Shown here one piece after another: positions 1 through 7,687 of a DNA stretch of 44,285 bases. The notes beneath the pieces are model-generated. The model saw nothing but the letters and a program-made list of their open reading frames with translations. It had not been told where the DNA came from and did not search any database. The stretch spans positions 1 to 44,285 of the forward strand of contig JAFWLO010000008.1 of NCBI GenBank assembly GCA_017545595.1. The letters run 5' to 3'. Each line of letters begins with the position of its first letter. Positions within the stretch are counted from its first letter, which is position 1. This stretch comes from Candidatus Saccharimonadota bacterium. GTDB taxonomy: Bacteria; Patescibacteriota; Saccharimonadia; Saccharimonadales; Saccharimonadaceae. Both the position numbers and the translations under genes were made by a program.

Positions 1-260
1 AGATAGAGGAAATTATTTGGAGTACTTAGGGTTGAAAGAGAAGGGAAAGTGTGAGAAAATGGGAGATTTGGAGAAAATTATAGGGGTGGAGGGGAGAAAA
101 AGAGGGAGTGTGCCATATAGTCGAAAAGGGTAGTGCTTTTAATTTATGTAAAAATGTGTTGTAGTATGTAGTAAAAATTTCCGCGTTGCTATAAAAGTAC
201 ATAGTTAAAGTAAAATTATTTGTTATTATTTTCTTTATTATGAGGCTCGCTTGCGGTCGA
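1..260. other. AT-rich intergenic region at the left edge
   Basis: I see no convincing gene here. The first 120 bases are purine-rich on the + strand (runs such as gagaagggaaag), and the remainder is AT-rich. A TTGCTATAAA box at about 186-195 could be a + strand -10 element directed toward the structured GC-rich stretch that follows, but no -35 box is evident. Confidence 0.4.
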
Positions 261-358
261 CAGGTTTTTTACAGGACCGGTGTCCTTCGCGCCCGTCGTT
301 ACGGGGCTTCGGCACCTTCATCCTCGGTCGTAACCTCCGGACATCCTGTAAAAATCTG
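261..358. other. GC-rich inverted-repeat element, possible structured RNA
   Basis: A GC-rich island lies in AT-rich surroundings. The outer arms TTTTTTACAGGA (265-276) and TCCTGTAAAAA (344-354) are complementary, and CAG/CTG triplets outside them can extend the stem. Inside, GTTACG (298-303) pairs with CGTAAC (329-334), giving a nested hairpin. No credible protein is encoded on either strand. It could be a small structured RNA, a long terminator-like or cruciform element downstream of the FISUMP gene, or part of a mobile sequence. The strand is unknown; a + strand transcript would run into a T-rich tract. Confidence 0.45.
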
Positions 359-362
359 TCTT

Positions 363-468
363 CCCGCTCGCCCCTTTTCTCTCTTTTTTCTTCTCTTTTT
401 TATTTGTTATTATTCTTTTCTCGTTTTTTGTTTCTCTTTTTTGTTTCTTTTTCTTTCTCTTTGTCGGG
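363..468. repeat. Pyrimidine tract, almost pure C/T on the + strand
   Basis: About 100 bases consist almost only of T and C on the + strand (runs of tttctctttt type), so the minus strand is almost pure purine. It lies between the inverted-repeat element and the 3' end of the FISUMP fragment. Such tracts can form unusual DNA structures or act as a U-rich transcript end; I see no coding role. Confidence 0.6.
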
Positions 469-522
469 ATGCTAAACATCTGGGGGAGGGGGACAGAAGC
501 GAAGGGCAAAGAGGAAGCCCTG

Positions 523-1008
523 CTAGCGAGCCACGCAACGGACTGCGAACCCGTAGCCCTTGCGGCCCCCATGCTGAGGACCGAAGTACGTAGAGGCGAA
601 GCCCTGGCCGTGAGAGCCCGCGGAAGAGTAAGTATGCGAAGACCAGTAGTAGCCGCTCGAACTCCTATTGTTAAGGCCAGTAGAGTTCCAGTAATAGGTG
701 CCACTACGAGGAAACGCAAACGGTTCGGAGAGAATACTGGAATCGGCTCTGGTTAAGTTGCTTCCTACATTCATAGAAAGCGTTGAGTCGAAGAGGTTGG
801 AGAAACTGTTGGTGCCGGAGTTTCTAGGTAATTGCCAACCGAGAGGGCAGATGGAGTCTACGGCATCCTCATTACTCCAGTTTGTTATGGTGGAGCCGGC
901 GGTGGCGGCGTAGAAGTTATACCAGTTGCCGTCGACTTGAGAGGAGGCGAGCGGAGAGGAGGAAATAAAAGAAGATTTGATGGTTAAAATAACAGATATA
1001 CTTGGCAA
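523..1008 (-). pseudogene. FISUMP (Fib_succ_major) surface-domain protein, 5'-truncated fragment
   Basis: The frame encodes the C-terminal part of a Fibrobacter-succinogenes-major-paralogue domain. Visible hallmarks are NWYNFYAATAG, CPLGWQLP, GYYWSSHTYSS and the closing GFAVRCVAR. These domains occur on exported surface proteins, many with a C-type-lectin-like fold. Here there is no signal peptide and the first half of the domain is missing. The frame opens only with a TTG inside the 23-bp repeat array, so the native 5' end appears to have been lost or replaced at the repeat. GC content is higher than in neighbouring genes. A frame of about 160 residues is open, so a short expressed product cannot be excluded. 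The variable-looking C-terminus resembles targets of diversity-generating retroelements, but no such machinery is visible. Confidence 0.7.
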
Positions 1009-1061
1009 TTTGGCGGAAATATTTTTGGCACTTTGGCGGGATTTTTCTTGGCGGTTTGGCG
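994..1061. repeat. Left 23-bp repeat array flanking the ATPase gene
   Basis: After a lead-in AGATATACTTGGCAA (994-1008) come two 23-bp units (1009-1031 and 1032-1054) and a partial third, each starting TTTGGCGG and ending near TTGGC. The same lead-in and units recur in the same orientation at 2376-2470. The array lies between the ATPase stop codon and the truncated FISUMP gene. Confidence 0.85.
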
Positions 1062-1066
1062 AAAGG

Positions 1067-2341
1067 CTATGGTTTTAAGCAACCTATCGGGACGACAAAG
1101 ACCCCGTCTTTTCTTTCGTAAGCGTATCTTGCGTCTCCGGATAAAATCATGAGAAAAGCGGGGGATTTCATGACGGAGGTGTCGATTTGGGCGGAGAAGG
1201 CACGGAGGGAGGCGGAGGCGGATTCGATTGTTTCTTCGGCGGAGCCGAGTTTTATCTCGACGGCGCCCCAGCTCCCGTCAAAAAGATGGACGATTGCGTC
1301 GCATTCGAGGCCGTTTTTATCACGATAATAGAAAAGTTCACCGCCGAGCGATTCGGAATATACTCTCAAATCGCGAAGGGCGAGGGATTCGAAAATTTGG
1401 CCGAATGTTCCGGCGTCGGAAAGGAGATCGTTTTCGCTAGCATAGAGCGAAGCGACGGCGAGGGACGGGTCGACGAAGAAGCGTTTTTTTGTGGTTCGGA
1501 TGTCGGTTTTACTGCGGAGTTTAGGCGTCCAAGACTCGACGTCTTCGAGAAGATAGAGTTGTTCGAGGATGGAGATGTAGTTCGAAACGGTGACGTCGGT
1601 GATTTTTGTGCCGGTGTTTTCTATGATGTCGGTGACGGTCGTCGCGATTCGGACGGGGGTCGCGGTTTTTCTCGCAAGAGACCTGAGGAGGGCTTTCATG
1701 CGACCGGGACTGTAGTATTCTAGAGAACTGAAGCTTTCTTCTCTGTTTATGACGGTTTTGAGGTATTCTTTAGGGAGGAGAAGGGGGTTTGAGGGTTTTC
1801 GAGCGACGCTGATGGGCCAACCTCCGCGGGCGCAGAGGTGAGCGATGTCGCCGAGGCGATGAGGAGATTCGCCTTCGACTTTAACTTGGGGCGCGAAGAG
1901 GGATTTAAGAGAGACGGAGCCGTTAGAATCACCAGATTCGAAGAGAGTCATGGGTCGCATTTTTACGTCCGCGAAACGACCGGCGCCAGAGTGTTTGGGT
2001 TTTCTTTTTCTAGGGGTCGAGGAGCCGGTTAAGATGTATTGTGCGACTTCTCCGGTTCGATCAACGTCGTATCGAACGGCGTCCCAGATTTCTGGGATGT
2101 CCTGCCATTCGTCGATAAGACGAGGGCGAGGGCCTTTTAGGGCGAGGTTCGGTTCGCTTTCGATAAGGGGAATAGACTTGTCGTTCGGGTCTTGGAGTTC
2201 GATGAAGGATTTCGCGAATTCTTTTGCGGTTCGGGTTTTTCCACACCATTTACAACCGACGACGTTGACGGCGCCAAAATTGTCGAGTTTTTCTCGAAGT
2301 TCTTTGTCAATTAAGCGGGGAATATAATCGTTTGTTGTCAT
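1067..2341 (-). CDS. AAA-family ATPase with C-terminal DUF4143 domain
   Basis: This 424-residue protein has the AAA_14 plus DUF4143 layout. A P-loop GCKWCGKT lies near residue 30, a Walker-B-like stretch LIDEWQDIPEIWD near residues 75-90, and the sensor-like ILTGSS follows. Its C-terminal part contains FGQIFESLALRDL and a PD-(D/E)XK-like pattern (E-x-D-A then EIKLGS), as is usual in DUF4143 proteins. The function of this family is not established; members are often scattered singly and vary between strains. The gene stands alone and is flanked on both sides by the same 23-bp repeat, which suggests movement or duplication as a unit. The start ATG lies 10 nt after a TATAAT box, with AGGA in between. 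Confidence 0.85.
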   Translation of the reverse strand: MTTNDYIPRLIDKELREKLDNFGAVNVVGCKWCGKTRTAKEFAKSFIELQDPNDKSIPLIESEPNLALKGPRPRLIDEWQDIPEIWDAVRYDVDRTGEVAQYILTGSSTPRKRKPKHSGAGRFADVKMRPMTLFESGDSNGSVSLKSLFAPQVKVEGESPHRLGDIAHLCARGGWPISVARKPSNPLLLPKEYLKTVINREESFSSLEYYSPGRMKALLRSLARKTATPVRIATTVTDIIENTGTKITDVTVSNYISILEQLYLLEDVESWTPKLRSKTDIRTTKKRFFVDPSLAVASLYASENDLLSDAGTFGQIFESLALRDLRVYSESLGGELFYYRDKNGLECDAIVHLFDGSWGAVEIKLGSAEETIESASASLRAFSAQIDTSVMKSPAFLMILSGDARYAYERKDGVFVVPIGCLKP

Positions 2342-2351
2342 ATTAAATCCT

Positions 2352-2357
2352 ATTATA
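2352..2357 (-). promoter_or_regulatory. -10 box of the ATPase gene
   Basis: The minus strand reads TATAAT with 10 nt to the ATG at 2341. No clear -35 box is seen because the repeat array lies immediately upstream. The predicted transcript would have a leader of only a few bases. Confidence 0.5.
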
Positions 2358-2375
2358 GTACAAGTTTATTATAAA

Positions 2376-2470
2376 AGATATACTTTGCAGTTTGGCGGGA
2401 AAATATTTGGCAGTTTGGCGGGAAAATATTTGGCATTTTGGCGGGATTTTTCTTGGCAGTTTGGCGGGGC
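2376..2470. repeat. Right 23-bp repeat array flanking the ATPase gene
   Basis: After the lead-in AGATATACTTTGCAG (2376-2390) come three exact-length 23-bp units (2391-2413, 2414-2436, 2437-2459) and a partial fourth. The consensus begins TTTGGCGGGA and ends TTGGCA. The last full unit, with GGGATTTTTCTTGGC, is almost identical to the second unit of the left array. There are no unique spacers, so this is not CRISPR. Confidence 0.9.
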
Positions 2471-2496
2471 GGAGTTTGGGATATTTTTTAGATTTA

Positions 2497-2505
2497 TGGT
2501 AAAAT
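2497..2505 (+). promoter_or_regulatory. Extended -10 promoter of gpsA
   Basis: TGG followed by TAAAAT lies 8 nt before the ATG at 2514, and no Shine-Dalgarno sequence lies between. A leaderless or nearly leaderless mRNA is predicted. Confidence 0.5.
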
Positions 2506-2513
2506 AATAGTAT

Positions 2514-3479
2514 ATGAAAATAGGGATTTTAGGGGCAGGAGAGTTTGGGAGAGCGCTTGGGGTCGTTGCGCGAAAAAATGGACACGTAACGTATTTTTAT
2601 GATCCGTTTATATATCCTGAGAGAACGCTTAGGGATATTGTTGAGTTTTCTGATATGCTGGTTCTTGCGACGCCGTCGAAGGCGGTTTGCGAAATCTTTT
2701 CGTTGTTCCCCGCTGAGGCGTTTTATAAGCCACTAGTTGTTGCGACGAAGGGTGTTTTGAACTTTAATTTGTATCCGAAATTTGAGGAATTTGAGATTTT
2801 GTCTGGGCCGGGGTTTGCGAAAGATTTAGAGGATGGAAGGAAAATTAAGTTGACTGTCGCGAAAGAGAGAATTCTTGAGAGCGGGAGGACGTTTTCTGAG
2901 AAAGCTTTCGGATCGAAAACGCTGAGTTTTGATAAGACTGACGACGTTGCGGGGGTGATGATGCTTGGGGCGCTAAAGAACATTTTTGCTATTGAGTCGG
3001 GAAGAAGGGGGCTTGTTGTGAAGACTGAGGAGTTTAAGGAATTTATGGTGACGGCGCTTGGGGAGGCGCAAAAATTCCTCATTTATAACGGCGGGTTTTT
3101 AGAGACGATTCGGCTTTCGGCGGGGATTGGGGACTTTGTTTTGACCTGCGGGAGCGACAGGAGCAGAAACTATAGGTTCGGAAGGAGGCTCAGGGGGGCG
3201 AGGAAAACTGGGAAAATTAGGAGTTTGGACGGGATTTTAAGGGGAGAAAAAGTGATTTCTGGTGGGTTTTCTGGGAAAAATGGGGGGATTTTAGCGAAAA
3301 ATGGCGGATTTTTGATAAAAAATAACTGGTTTTTGACTAAAAGTCGAAAAAATCAAAAAATAGAGACGATTGAGGGGGTTTCTGCGGTCGAAGAAATCGA
3401 GACGGAAGGACTGTTTGTTCCGAGAGAGCTGGAAATTTTGCCGGATATCATGAGGAGAATAAAAAATGCCACTAAATAA
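2514..3479 (+). CDS. gpsA: NAD(P)-dependent glycerol-3-phosphate dehydrogenase
   Basis: The predicted reaction interconverts dihydroxyacetone phosphate and sn-glycerol 3-phosphate, the phospholipid backbone. The N-terminus has the Rossmann motif GILGAGEFGRAL; then come ATKG, the family signature SGPGFAKDL, GALKNIFAI and the C-terminal LSAGIGDFVLTCGSDRSRN. All are GpsA landmarks, and 321 residues is close to the usual length. About residues 241-282 form an extra Gly/Lys/Asn-rich stretch with repeats like KNGG between the conserved RFGRRL and IETIEGV regions, which most GpsA proteins lack. The 3' end overlaps the helicase gene by 14 bp, so the two genes are translationally coupled. The start directly follows a -10 box without a Shine-Dalgarno sequence. 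Confidence 0.88.
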   Translation: MKIGILGAGEFGRALGVVARKNGHVTYFYDPFIYPERTLRDIVEFSDMLVLATPSKAVCEIFSLFPAEAFYKPLVVATKGVLNFNLYPKFEEFEILSGPGFAKDLEDGRKIKLTVAKERILESGRTFSEKAFGSKTLSFDKTDDVAGVMMLGALKNIFAIESGRRGLVVKTEEFKEFMVTALGEAQKFLIYNGGFLETIRLSAGIGDFVLTCGSDRSRNYRFGRRLRGARKTGKIRSLDGILRGEKVISGGFSGKNGGILAKNGGFLIKNNWFLTKSRKNQKIETIEGVSAVEEIETEGLFVPRELEILPDIMRRIKNATK

Positions 3480-6400
3480 GAGACAACAAGAAGCTGTAGA
3501 TTATCTCGAGGGACCGTTGCTTGTTCTCGCGGGGCCTGGAACAGGAAAAACACATCTTCTTTCGGCGAGAGTTAAGAGCATTTTAGAGAAAACCGACACG
3601 AACCCTGAGAATATTCTTTGTTTGACGTTCACGGAGAGTGGAGCGTCGAATATGAGAGAGAGGTTAATTTCTACGGTTCGGGACGCGGCGAGGAGGGTGG
3701 AAATCCACACGTATCATTCGTTTGGGGCGGACCTCCTCGGAGAGTATAAAAATTTTGCGGAGACGTTCGACAGAAATCTTGAGACGCCGATTTCTGATGT
3801 GAAGAAATATAAGGTTGTGAAGAGAATTTTGGAGGATTTGCCAGTCTCTAACATTCTTAGACGAGCTAAGGTTAAAGACGTTATCGATACGATTTCTAGC
3901 GCGAAGGCGGCGAGATTGACTGGTGACGATCTCAAGAAAATTGCTAATGCAAATATAGAGATGAGCGCGGAGATTAGCCGAGAAGTCGCGCCGATTTTTG
4001 CTTCGGCGAAAAAGGGACTGAGGTTTTATCTGGCTCGCGATAATGTTTATTATCCGGTTCTCGAGGCGCTTGTGAAATTTATTTCTAAAGACAAAATTCT
4101 TAAAGATGTTGAACCTGTCGCAAATCCGCTCGCGAGGTCGCTTCAAGAAATCATCGAAGAAGAGAATGCGAAAGAAAAGCCCTCTTCGAAAGCGTTGACG
4201 GATTGGAGAAATAAGAATTTTGAGGTGGACGAGAACGGTCTTTTCCGACTAAAAGATAGAATTTCTAACAAAAAACTTCTTGCGCTTGGGAATGTAATGA
4301 ACGAATATGTGAGAATTCTCGAGGACGAGGAGATGTTTGACTTTGACGACATGATTCAGGAGGCGATAAAATATCTCCAGAATGATGAAGCATTCAGGCG
4401 GACGTGTCAGGAGAGGTTCCAGTATATTTTGCTTGATGAGTTCCAGGATACGAACCCGAGCCAGGCGGAAATTATCCGACTCCTTACGGATTATGAAAAG
4501 CCGAACGTGATGGCGGTTGGGGATGACGATCAGGCTATTTTTGAGTTTCAAGGGGCAGACGCCTCGAATCTTATAAATTTCCAGGAGCAATACGCGGCGA
4601 AAGTTATAAATCTTGAGGAGAACTTTCGTTCGAGACAGGAAATTTTGGATTTTTCTCGAAAGATTGCGGATCAGATTCCGGATAGTTTCGCGAAAAAACA
4701 GGGAGTTCCGAAGAATTTGACTGCGCACTTTGGGGGCGGGGGAAAGATAGAAAGACACGAATTTTTGACGGCGGAGCAGGAATATCAGTTTGTTGCGGAA
4801 GAAGTTAAAAGATTGATAGCTTCGGGAGAAAAACAGAGCGAGATAGCAGTGATTTGTCCGAAGCACGCGTATTTTAAGGAGCTTGTCCCGTTTTTGAAGG
4901 CACAAGAAGGGGTGAATATTGCGTATGAGAAGCGAGACAACCTTCTTGAAGACCCGAGGCTTTCTGAGTTGATTCGGCTCGGGAAATTTGTTTATGCACT
5001 TTCAAAAGGAGAAGAAGTTGGGCCGATGATTCTCGAGATTTTGTCGTTTCCTTTCTGGGGGATTTCTGCGAGCGACGCATTAAAAACCATTTCTAAGGCA
5101 TTTAAGGAGAGAAAATCTGGGCTCGAGTGTATTTTGGAGTCGGAAAGTGAGAAAATACGGGAACTTGGGGAGTTTTTCTCGGGGCTTGCAATGGCTTCGT
5201 TCGATTCTTCGATTGAACTTTTGTTCGATTATTTCGTCGGGTCGGCGCCGCTTGGGGAGTTTCGTTCGCCGTTTTTGGAGTTTTATGCAAAAGAATTGGG
5301 GGAATACGAGAAATTTGAGTTGTATGAGAACTTGTCGGTCTTAAAGTCGGCGATTAGAGAGTATTCTCAAGAGAGGAATTTGAAGCTAAAGGACTTTGTT
5401 GAGATGGTTGCGGATTATGAGGACGCAGGCATGGCGCTCACGAACACTTCGCCATACAGGGATTCGAGCGACGCAGTTCAAGTTGTTACTGCGCACAAGT
5501 CGAAGGGGCTCGAATATAAGCATGTTTTCTTGATTTCTGCGGATAATTTGAACTGGGGGAAGGCTAAGGGGAACAATAACGAGCTGTCGCTTCCGACAAA
5601 CTTGCAACATATTCGGCATACGGGGGCTTCGGACGAAGAAAGACTCAGACTTTTGTTCGTTGCGATTACGCGGGCAAAGGACCATGTTGTGATGACTAAT
5701 TCTCTTTCTGGATTTTCTGGGAAGAAAGTTGCGAGACTAGGGTATCTTGGAGAATATGAAGATAAAGACGAAAATGGAGAGCTGGCGGTTTTTTCTCCGT
5801 ATATCCCTGAGAAGGCCGGAGGACAGAAAGTTAAGCTTCATTATAAAGATTTGTTAGAGATTCGGAAGGATGTTGACCTTCAGAGAAGTTGGGGGGCGAC
5901 ATACGCGAGGTTTAATCCGGAACTGAGGCCGATTTTAGAGGAGCGAATGGCGAATTATAGGCTTACGGCGACGGATTTGACGCATTTTGTTGATATTGCT
6001 TGGGGTGGACCAGTGAAATTTTATGAGGAAAAGGTTCTTCGTTCGATTCGACCTCCTTTGACGGATAATGTGATTTTTGGGATTTTGGTTCACGAAGTTT
6101 TCGAGAAGGTGACAAATGAGAAAATATCTGACGAAGAGGCGCTTGAAGAGTTCAGAAAGCTCGTTGAAGAGGGCGGATATACTGCGAAGCAAAAAACTGA
6201 TTTCTTTGAAGGCGGAGAAATGACACTCAAGGCTTCTCTTGAGAAGTTTGGAGAACTTTTAAGGAAGGAAGGTTCGAAGGCAGAGGTCGACTTTTCTCGA
6301 GAACATATTTTTTACGGAGATACTCCAATAACTGGAAAAATTGACCATATTTCGATTGACGAGGAGAATAGCGAGATTGAGATTATTGACTTTAAGACGA

Positions 6401-6756
6401 GGAAAAATATCGACGGAGGTTGGTTGTCTAAGCCGGCACTTCTTAAATATTCGATGCAACTTTGGTTTTATAAGCTTCTCCTTAATATGTCGAAAAAATA
6501 TAGAAATTATGACGTTAAAAAAGGACATATTTTGTTTGTTTCGCCGGATGATAATGGAGAAGTCATCGATAAAGTGCTTGATCTTGAAAAATTTGAGGTT
6601 GAGTATGGAGCGAAGCTTGGGAAATTGTGTTCGGAGGTGCATCGGTTAATCTTTACCTTGGAATTTGTGGATGATGAGAAGATTTTTATTGACCCTGATG
6701 AGAGCAGAAGCGTGAAGGATATTAGAGATTTTATTGATTTGATTATTGGGGCGTAG
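3466..6756 (+). CDS. UvrD/Rep-type helicase with C-terminal RecB-like nuclease domain
   Basis: This is a superfamily 1A 3'-5' DNA helicase of 1,096 residues. Motif I is AGPGTGKT (residues 22-29), motif II LLDEFQDTN (from about 322), motif III VGDDDQAIFEFQGAD, motif IV LEENFRS, motif V VVTAHKSKGLEY and motif VI LFVAITRAKDH. From about residue 860 there is a PD-(D/E)XK exonuclease domain: LVHEVFEK near 875, then GKIDHI and IIDFKTRK near 975. This places it near the AddA/AddB and RecB-type helicase-nucleases of recombinational repair, rather than plain UvrD or PcrA (about 700 residues). No second AddAB or RecBCD subunit is nearby, so it may act alone. The gene overlaps gpsA by 14 bp. Confidence 0.9.
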   Translation: MPLNKRQQEAVDYLEGPLLVLAGPGTGKTHLLSARVKSILEKTDTNPENILCLTFTESGASNMRERLISTVRDAARRVEIHTYHSFGADLLGEYKNFAETFDRNLETPISDVKKYKVVKRILEDLPVSNILRRAKVKDVIDTISSAKAARLTGDDLKKIANANIEMSAEISREVAPIFASAKKGLRFYLARDNVYYPVLEALVKFISKDKILKDVEPVANPLARSLQEIIEEENAKEKPSSKALTDWRNKNFEVDENGLFRLKDRISNKKLLALGNVMNEYVRILEDEEMFDFDDMIQEAIKYLQNDEAFRRTCQERFQYILLDEFQDTNPSQAEIIRLLTDYEKPNVMAVGDDDQAIFEFQGADASNLINFQEQYAAKVINLEENFRSRQEILDFSRKIADQIPDSFAKKQGVPKNLTAHFGGGGKIERHEFLTAEQEYQFVAEEVKRLIASGEKQSEIAVICPKHAYFKELVPFLKAQEGVNIAYEKRDNLLEDPRLSELIRLGKFVYALSKGEEVGPMILEILSFPFWGISASDALKTISKAFKERKSGLECILESESEKIRELGEFFSGLAMASFDSSIELLFDYFVGSAPLGEFRSPFLEFYAKELGEYEKFELYENLSVLKSAIREYSQERNLKLKDFVEMVADYEDAGMALTNTSPYRDSSDAVQVVTAHKSKGLEYKHVFLISADNLNWGKAKGNNNELSLPTNLQHIRHTGASDEERLRLLFVAITRAKDHVVMTNSLSGFSGKKVARLGYLGEYEDKDENGELAVFSPYIPEKAGGQKVKLHYKDLLEIRKDVDLQRSWGATYARFNPELRPILEERMANYRLTATDLTHFVDIAWGGPVKFYEEKVLRSIRPPLTDNVIFGILVHEVFEKVTNEKISDEEALEEFRKLVEEGGYTAKQKTDFFEGGEMTLKASLEKFGELLRKEGSKAEVDFSREHIFYGDTPITGKIDHISIDEENSEIEIIDFKTRKNIDGGWLSKPALLKYSMQLWFYKLLLNMSKKYRNYDVKKGHILFVSPDDNGEVIDKVLDLEKFEVEYGAKLGKLCSEVHRLIFTLEFVDDEKIFIDPDESRSVKDIRDFIDLIIGA

Positions 6757-6798
6757 TAAAAAATTAGTTTCGATTTTGGTTTTAGGGCGTCTTGTTTT

Positions 6799-7101
6799 TT
6801 GTTTTTTGTGGTTTTGCTTTTGCTTGATTTTTTGAGAGAATTTGATTTAATTAAAGTGATTCCACGGAAAAAGGGGGTGAAAAATGTGGGATGGTTGTTT
6901 CCGGATAAATATTGTTTAAGAGACTCAAAAACTGGTGTTTCTGAAAGTTTTGACACTGTTGAGGAAGCTGCCCTGTTTCTGAAAATGCACGGAGCGAATA
7001 CGATTGACGCCGGCGGGACAAGAACGCTTGAGGCTTTGTCGAGAGCTGGTTACGACACTAAAGGTGAAAAACACGGAACACTCGGGATTTTTGGACTTTG
7101 A
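6799..7101 (+). CDS. Small hypothetical protein
   Basis: An open frame of up to 100 residues lies between the helicase gene and a strong terminator. From the ATG at 6799 the product starts with a hydrophobic stretch (FFVVLLLLDFL). An alternative GTG at 6886, preceded by AGGGGGTG, would give about 71 soluble residues that include FDTVEEAALFLKMHG. I do not recognise the family. The terminator just after the stop codon supports a transcribed unit, but codon content is not decisive and the start is uncertain. Confidence 0.4.
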   Translation: MFFVVLLLLDFLREFDLIKVIPRKKGVKNVGWLFPDKYCLRDSKTGVSESFDTVEEAALFLKMHGANTIDAGGTRTLEALSRAGYDTKGEKHGTLGIFGL

Positions 7102-7121
7102 CAATATTTATAAACTGAATA

Positions 7122-7146
7122 AAGCCCCGGCTCGGGGCTTTTTGCT
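7122..7146 (+). terminator. Rho-independent terminator
   Basis: AAGCCCCG (7122-7129), the loop GCT, and CGGGGCTT (7133-7140) followed by T residues form a perfect 8-bp GC-rich stem. It ends the helicase-side + strand transcripts and lies between convergent genes, so it may also stop minus-strand readthrough from iscU (a weaker T run on that side). Confidence 0.9.
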
Positions 7147-7218
7147 AGCGTGGTTTTGTTTTGTGAAAAAGTTGATTTCACGAAAACTGTTGATTTGTCA
7201 AGAAATTTCACAGAGTTT

Positions 7219-7632
7219 TCACGATTTTTTCTCTGTTATTTTCGATTTGTAATTTTCTATGGCTTTTTTTAGGGCCTGATGACCGAGGACGGAACAGTGA
7301 AACTTTTGTTTTGGGAGACCACCTAGAAAGTCGCAGATTTCTTCGGCGGAGATTTTTTCGGCATCGGAGAGGGTTCTTCCCTTTGCAAGCTCGGAGAGGG
7401 CGGAAGTTGAGGCAATCGCGCTCGCGCAGCCGTAAGTTTTCCAGCCTATGTCGGAGATTTTCCCGTCTTTAACTTTGATTTTTACGAGCATTTGGTCGCC
7501 GCAGATGGGGTTTCCGACAATGCCTTCGCCGTCGGCTTTGAAGTTTTCTTCGTCGCCCATGATATAGTTTCGGGGGTTTAGAAAGTGGTCTTTGACGATT
7601 TCGGTGTAGGCCCAGTCGATTTTTTCTGACAT
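7219..7632 (-). CDS. iscU: Iron-sulfur cluster scaffold protein (IscU/SufU/NifU-N type)
   Basis: This 137-residue scaffold receives sulfur from the cysteine desulfurase encoded just upstream and assembles Fe-S clusters. The three ligand cysteines are present: Cys44 in NPICGD (with the conserved Asp46), Cys69 in TYGCASAIAS and Cys113 in HCSVLG. The N-terminus (YTEIVKDHFLNPRN) is typical of the family. It lies 55 bp after iscS on the same strand and has its own AAAGGA ribosome-binding site, so both are probably one operon driven from the iscS promoter. No other Fe-S assembly genes are seen in the window. Confidence 0.93.
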   Translation of the reverse strand: MSEKIDWAYTEIVKDHFLNPRNYIMGDEENFKADGEGIVGNPICGDQMLVKIKVKDGKISDIGWKTYGCASAIASTSALSELAKGRTLSDAEKISAEEICDFLGGLPKQKFHCSVLGHQALKKAIENYKSKITEKKS

Positions 7633-7687
7633 GATTTCCTTTCGGGGTTGTTAGTTTTAGCGAAGTTGTTTTTTTGGTTTTGTTATT

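Noticed and set aside
240-719. Several overlapping open frames in the GC-rich left region
   Set aside because: They translate to low-complexity or Arg/Ser-rich sequences without start signals or domain features, and they overlap the FISUMP fragment or the structured element.
523-1008. A diversity-generating retroelement in this window
   Set aside because: No reverse transcriptase, accessory gene or adenine-rich near-copy of the FISUMP 3' end is visible; only a target-like fragment is present.
2391-2459. Resemblance of TTTGGCGGGAAA to the eukaryotic E2F site
   Set aside because: This is a coincidence of a short string; it has no meaning in a bacterial chromosome.
2376-2470. CRISPR-like array
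   Set aside because: The 23-bp units are contiguous without unique spacers, only three to four copies exist, and no cas genes are present.
7004-7252. An 82-residue frame over the terminator at 7122-7146
   Set aside because: It reads through the terminator stem and into the antisense of iscU, with no ribosome-binding site.
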